Assembly: GCA_016210895.1 (NCBI GenBank)
Contig: JACQTG010000088.1
Location: 1 to 8,180, forward strand
DNA: 8,180 bases
Direction of reading: 5' to 3'
Origin: Acidobacteriota bacterium
GTDB taxonomy: Bacteria; Acidobacteriota; Terriglobia; Acidoferrales; 2-02-FULL-67-57
The notes below the pieces were generated by a model. It did not search any database, was not told the DNA's origin, and worked only from the letters and a program-made list of their open reading frames with translations. Position numbers and translations under genes: made by a program. Below are positions 6,837 to 8,180 of the stretch, piece by piece. Position 1 is the first letter of the stretch, and every line of letters begins with the position of its first letter.

Positions 6837-7158
6837 GCGATACCGCTCTGCAGCCCGCGCGAACAACAAGCGCTTGGCGCAATTGCGCGCCCTGGCTGAC
6901 CCCACCCGCCTGCGCATCCTGGAGCTGCTGGCCAAGAAGGGTGGCTGCTCCTGCGCGCAAGTAGGCCCGCGCGCCGCTGGGCTGTGCGTCTGCGATCTGC
7001 AGCGGGAACTACGCCTCACCCAGCCGACCATCACGCACCACCTGCGGGTGCTGCGCGACGCCGGCCTGGTGGAGTGCGTGCGACTTGGCCCCTGGTTGTA
7101 TTGCCGGCGGCGGGAGGCGGCGCTCCAGTCGCTGGGCGCAGCCGTGACGAGTCTTTAG
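6835..7158 (+). CDS. arsR: ArsR/SmtB-family metalloregulatory repressor
   Basis: 107 aa winged-helix repressor expected to bind DNA as a dimer and release it on binding a trivalent arsenical. The N-terminal helix motif LRALADPTRLRILELL is at 18-32. The alpha-3 metal site CVCDL is at 51-55. The recognition helix region LTQPTITHHLRVLRDAGLVE is at 61-80, and the wing follows (VRLGPWLYCR). Known ArsR of the E. coli type uses three Cys in CVCDLC. Here C51 and C53 are kept, but the third position is Gln56. An extra C38-x-C40 pair precedes the site in an insert of about 10 residues (GGCSCAQVGPRAAG), and C81 and C90 are further thiols. ATG 6835 has no ribosome site and lies about 5 nt from the predicted transcription start, so the mRNA is probably leaderless. 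arsM follows after 41 nt. The identification is strong, the inducer specificity is inferred. Confidence 0.88.
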   Translation: MRYRSAARANNKRLAQLRALADPTRLRILELLAKKGGCSCAQVGPRAAGLCVCDLQRELRLTQPTITHHLRVLRDAGLVECVRLGPWLYCRRREAALQSLGAAVTSL

Positions 7159-7165
7159 AGGATAC

Positions 7166-7179
7166 CTGTGTTTCCACAG
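7166..7179. other. Small inverted repeat between arsR and arsM
   Basis: CTGTG (7166-7170) and CACAG (7175-7179) pair around TTTC in the 41-nt gap. It is a short hairpin without a T-run, ending 10 nt before the AAGGTGA ribosome site of arsM (7190-7196). It could tune arsM translation or RNA processing, or be chance. Confidence 0.25.
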
Positions 7180-7199
7180 ACTGCACGGCAAGGTGAACG

Positions 7200-7961
7200 A
7201 TGAAAACCGCAGCCGAAGAACAGAAAGAAAAAATCCGCGCTGCCTACGGCGGGATTGCCCGCGCTCGCCGCGCGCAGGAGGCCGCCGCCTGCTGCGCCCC
7301 GGCCGGCTACGCCCCTGACTACAGCCCGGAGGAGACTGCCTCCGTGCCGGAGGGGGCGTACCTCGGCGAGGGCAGCGGCAACCCCGTGCGTGGCGCCCGC
7401 TTGCAGCCGGGCGAGAAGGTCGCTGACCTCGGCTGCGGCGCCGGCATGGACGTGTTTCTGGCGGCTAACCAGGTGGGGCCCACCGGCCAGGTTACCGGCT
7501 TCGACATGACTCCGGACATGCTGGCGCGGGCGCGAGCCAACGCCGCCCGCGGTTCCTACCCCCAGGTCGAGTTCCGCCAGGCGGATATCGAGCGCCTGCC
7601 CCTAGAGGCCAATTCGATCGAGGTGGTGCTGAGCAACTGTGTCATCAACCTGGCGCCGGACAAGGCGGCGGTCTATCGCGAGATTTTCCGCGTGCTGAAG
7701 CCTGGAGGCCGATTCGCCATTGCCGACATTGTGTTGCGGGGTGAGCCGGGGCGGATCGAATCGGCACTCGCGCAGATGGCGCCGTGCAGTTGCGTCGCCA
7801 CCGCGTTGGAGGAGAACGCCTATCGGGAAACGATACGCGCCGCCGGCTTCGAAGGGGTGGAAGTGGTGGCGGAACGCCCGGCGCTCTCCCAGCCGCTCGA
7901 CGCCCTCGTGCGGGCGCAGGCGGTAACGCTGCTGGGGCGCAAGCCCGGCACCTCCTGCTAG
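7200..7961 (+). CDS. arsM: Arsenite S-adenosylmethionine methyltransferase (ArsM-type)
   Basis: 253 aa, slightly short for bacterial ArsM. It would methylate trivalent arsenic in the cytoplasm using S-adenosylmethionine. A helical N-terminus (EEQKEKIRAAYGGIA) leads to the C31-C32 pair. YSPEETASVPEGAYLGEGSGNP at 41-62 is the ArsM region before the Rossmann fold. Motif I is DLGCGAG at 76-82 and D102 in GFDMTPDML is the likely ribose-binding acid. SNCVINLAPDK at 145-155 carries C147, VLKPGG is at 165-170, and PCSCVATAL at 195-203 carries C196 and C198. C147 and C198 correspond to the two As(III)-binding Cys of characterised ArsM, and C31/C32 to the N-terminal one. The fourth, in the usual GCGNP, is Ser59. 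AAGGTGA at 7190-7196 precedes the ATG. It is co-transcribed with arsR. Alternatives are a methyltransferase for methylarsenite or another thiophilic metalloid. Confidence 0.85.
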   Translation: MKTAAEEQKEKIRAAYGGIARARRAQEAAACCAPAGYAPDYSPEETASVPEGAYLGEGSGNPVRGARLQPGEKVADLGCGAGMDVFLAANQVGPTGQVTGFDMTPDMLARARANAARGSYPQVEFRQADIERLPLEANSIEVVLSNCVINLAPDKAAVYREIFRVLKPGGRFAIADIVLRGEPGRIESALAQMAPCSCVATALEENAYRETIRAAGFEGVEVVAERPALSQPLDALVRAQAVTLLGRKPGTSC

Positions 7962-7993
7962 ATGATACGTCCACCCGCACCACCTTGGCCGGG

Positions 7994-8015
7994 TACTTGT
8001 GGCGGAGGGCGTCGG
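7994..8015 (-). repeat. Inverted imperfect copy of the permease-tail repeat core
   Basis: Read on the minus strand, this 22-bp stretch matches 8109-8130 at 19 of 22 positions, with GACGCCCTCCGC identical. It is therefore an inverted third copy of the permease-end sequence and could pair with the right-hand direct repeat across about 93 bases. Confidence 0.6.
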
Positions 8016-8023
8016 GTGCTTCA

Positions 8024-8042
8024 GCAGGAATAGACCTCCTGC
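8024..8042. other. Hairpin downstream of arsM
   Basis: GCAGGA (8024-8029) and TCCTGC (8037-8042) form a perfect 6-bp stem with a 7-nt loop, 62 nt after the arsM stop. It is followed by AAACC rather than a T-run, so an intrinsic terminator is not supported. It lies inside the larger 7994-8130 inverted repeat. Confidence 0.35.
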
Positions 8043-8043
8043 A

Positions 8044-8068
8044 AACCGGCTGCGTTGAAATAGCGGTT
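8044..8068. other. Second nested hairpin downstream of arsM
   Basis: AACCG (8044-8048) pairs with CGGTT (8064-8068), and CT/AG extends the stem after a one-base bulge. Together with 8024-8042 it fills the interior of the 7994-8130 inverted repeat. Stability was not computed. Confidence 0.25.
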
Positions 8069-8089
8069 GGGAGTTAGGAAATAGACCCA

Positions 8090-8134
8090 GCCGTTCGGCT
8101 CGACCCGGTCGACGCCCTCCGCTACGAGTAAGCC
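8090..8134 (+). repeat. Right copy of the 45-bp direct repeat (orphan permease 3' end)
   Basis: This copy encodes an AVRLDPVDALRYE-stop tail with no permease body upstream. The same frame meets a stop at 8075-8077, five codons before the match starts. It matches 6721-6765 at 42 of 45 positions. The three differences are CG to TT in one Ala codon and a silent T to C in Leu. Sequence after 8134 is unrelated to that after 6765. It may be an integration or recombination scar, or the last remnant of a deleted second permease gene. Confidence 0.85.
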
Positions 8135-8150
8135 GCTCCCCGGCTAGCGG
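8133..8150. other. GC-rich hairpin after the right repeat
   Basis: CCGCT (8133-8137) pairs with AGCGG (8146-8150) around an 8-nt loop. AAGCC (8130-8134) could alternatively pair with GGCTT (8154-8158). There is no T-run. In 8135-8180 I see no gene, although the window ends too soon to judge. Confidence 0.2.
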
Positions 8151-8180
8151 GCGGGCTTGGCCGCGGCCGGCGGCACACCC

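Noticed and set aside
7994..8130. Integron attC site
   Set aside because: The size is compatible and the region is palindromic, but no GTTRRRY and RYYYAAC core pair is found at its ends and there is no integrase nearby.

Overview
The window is GC-rich and its genes have the look of an Acidobacteriota chromosome. The main reasons are a GWxTD-family secreted protein and an adaptor / ATPase / YIP1 / permease / permease cluster, both of which I associate with that phylum. This is inference from remembered family features, not from a database search.

Layout. Positions 1-912 (minus strand) hold the N-terminal 304 codons of a secreted GWxTD-domain protein, cut by the window edge, with a good sigma70-type promoter at 942-971. 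Positions 913-1203 are a divergent intergenic region. Positions 1204-6762 (plus strand) form one apparent operon: a MacA-like periplasmic adaptor, a MacB/LolD-type ATPase, a YIP1-family membrane protein and two different FtsX/MacB-type permeases. Together they would make a split MacAB-like export or cell-envelope transporter in which the permease pair is probably a heterodimer. The two permeases lie 6 nt apart.

Positions 6766-8089 hold a two-gene arsenic unit. An ArsR-family repressor (6835-7158) is followed by an ArsM-type arsenite S-adenosylmethionine methyltransferase (7200-7961). The arsR promoter (TTGACC, 17 bp, TATATT) is overlaid by two abutting 16-bp dyads of 6-4-6 design (6805-6820 and 6821-6836). 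The second dyad runs into the arsR start codon, which suggests tight autoregulation and a nearly leaderless mRNA. ArsM carries Ser where the usual GCGNP motif has Cys, and ArsR lacks the third Cys of the classical CVCDLC site.

The most unusual structure is at the right side. The last 42 coding bases of the upstream permease gene plus 3 bases after the stop (6721-6765) recur at 8090-8134 with 42 of 45 identities, including 33 consecutive identical bases. These two copies bracket the arsR-arsM unit as direct repeats about 1.37 kb apart. A third, inverted, imperfect copy of the core lies at 7994-8015 and can pair with the right-hand copy around a region that contains further small hairpins. This looks like the footprint of an insertion, rearrangement or small mobile cassette that uses or mimics the conserved 3' end of a MacB-family permease gene. 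No recombinase is visible in the window, so the mechanism is open.
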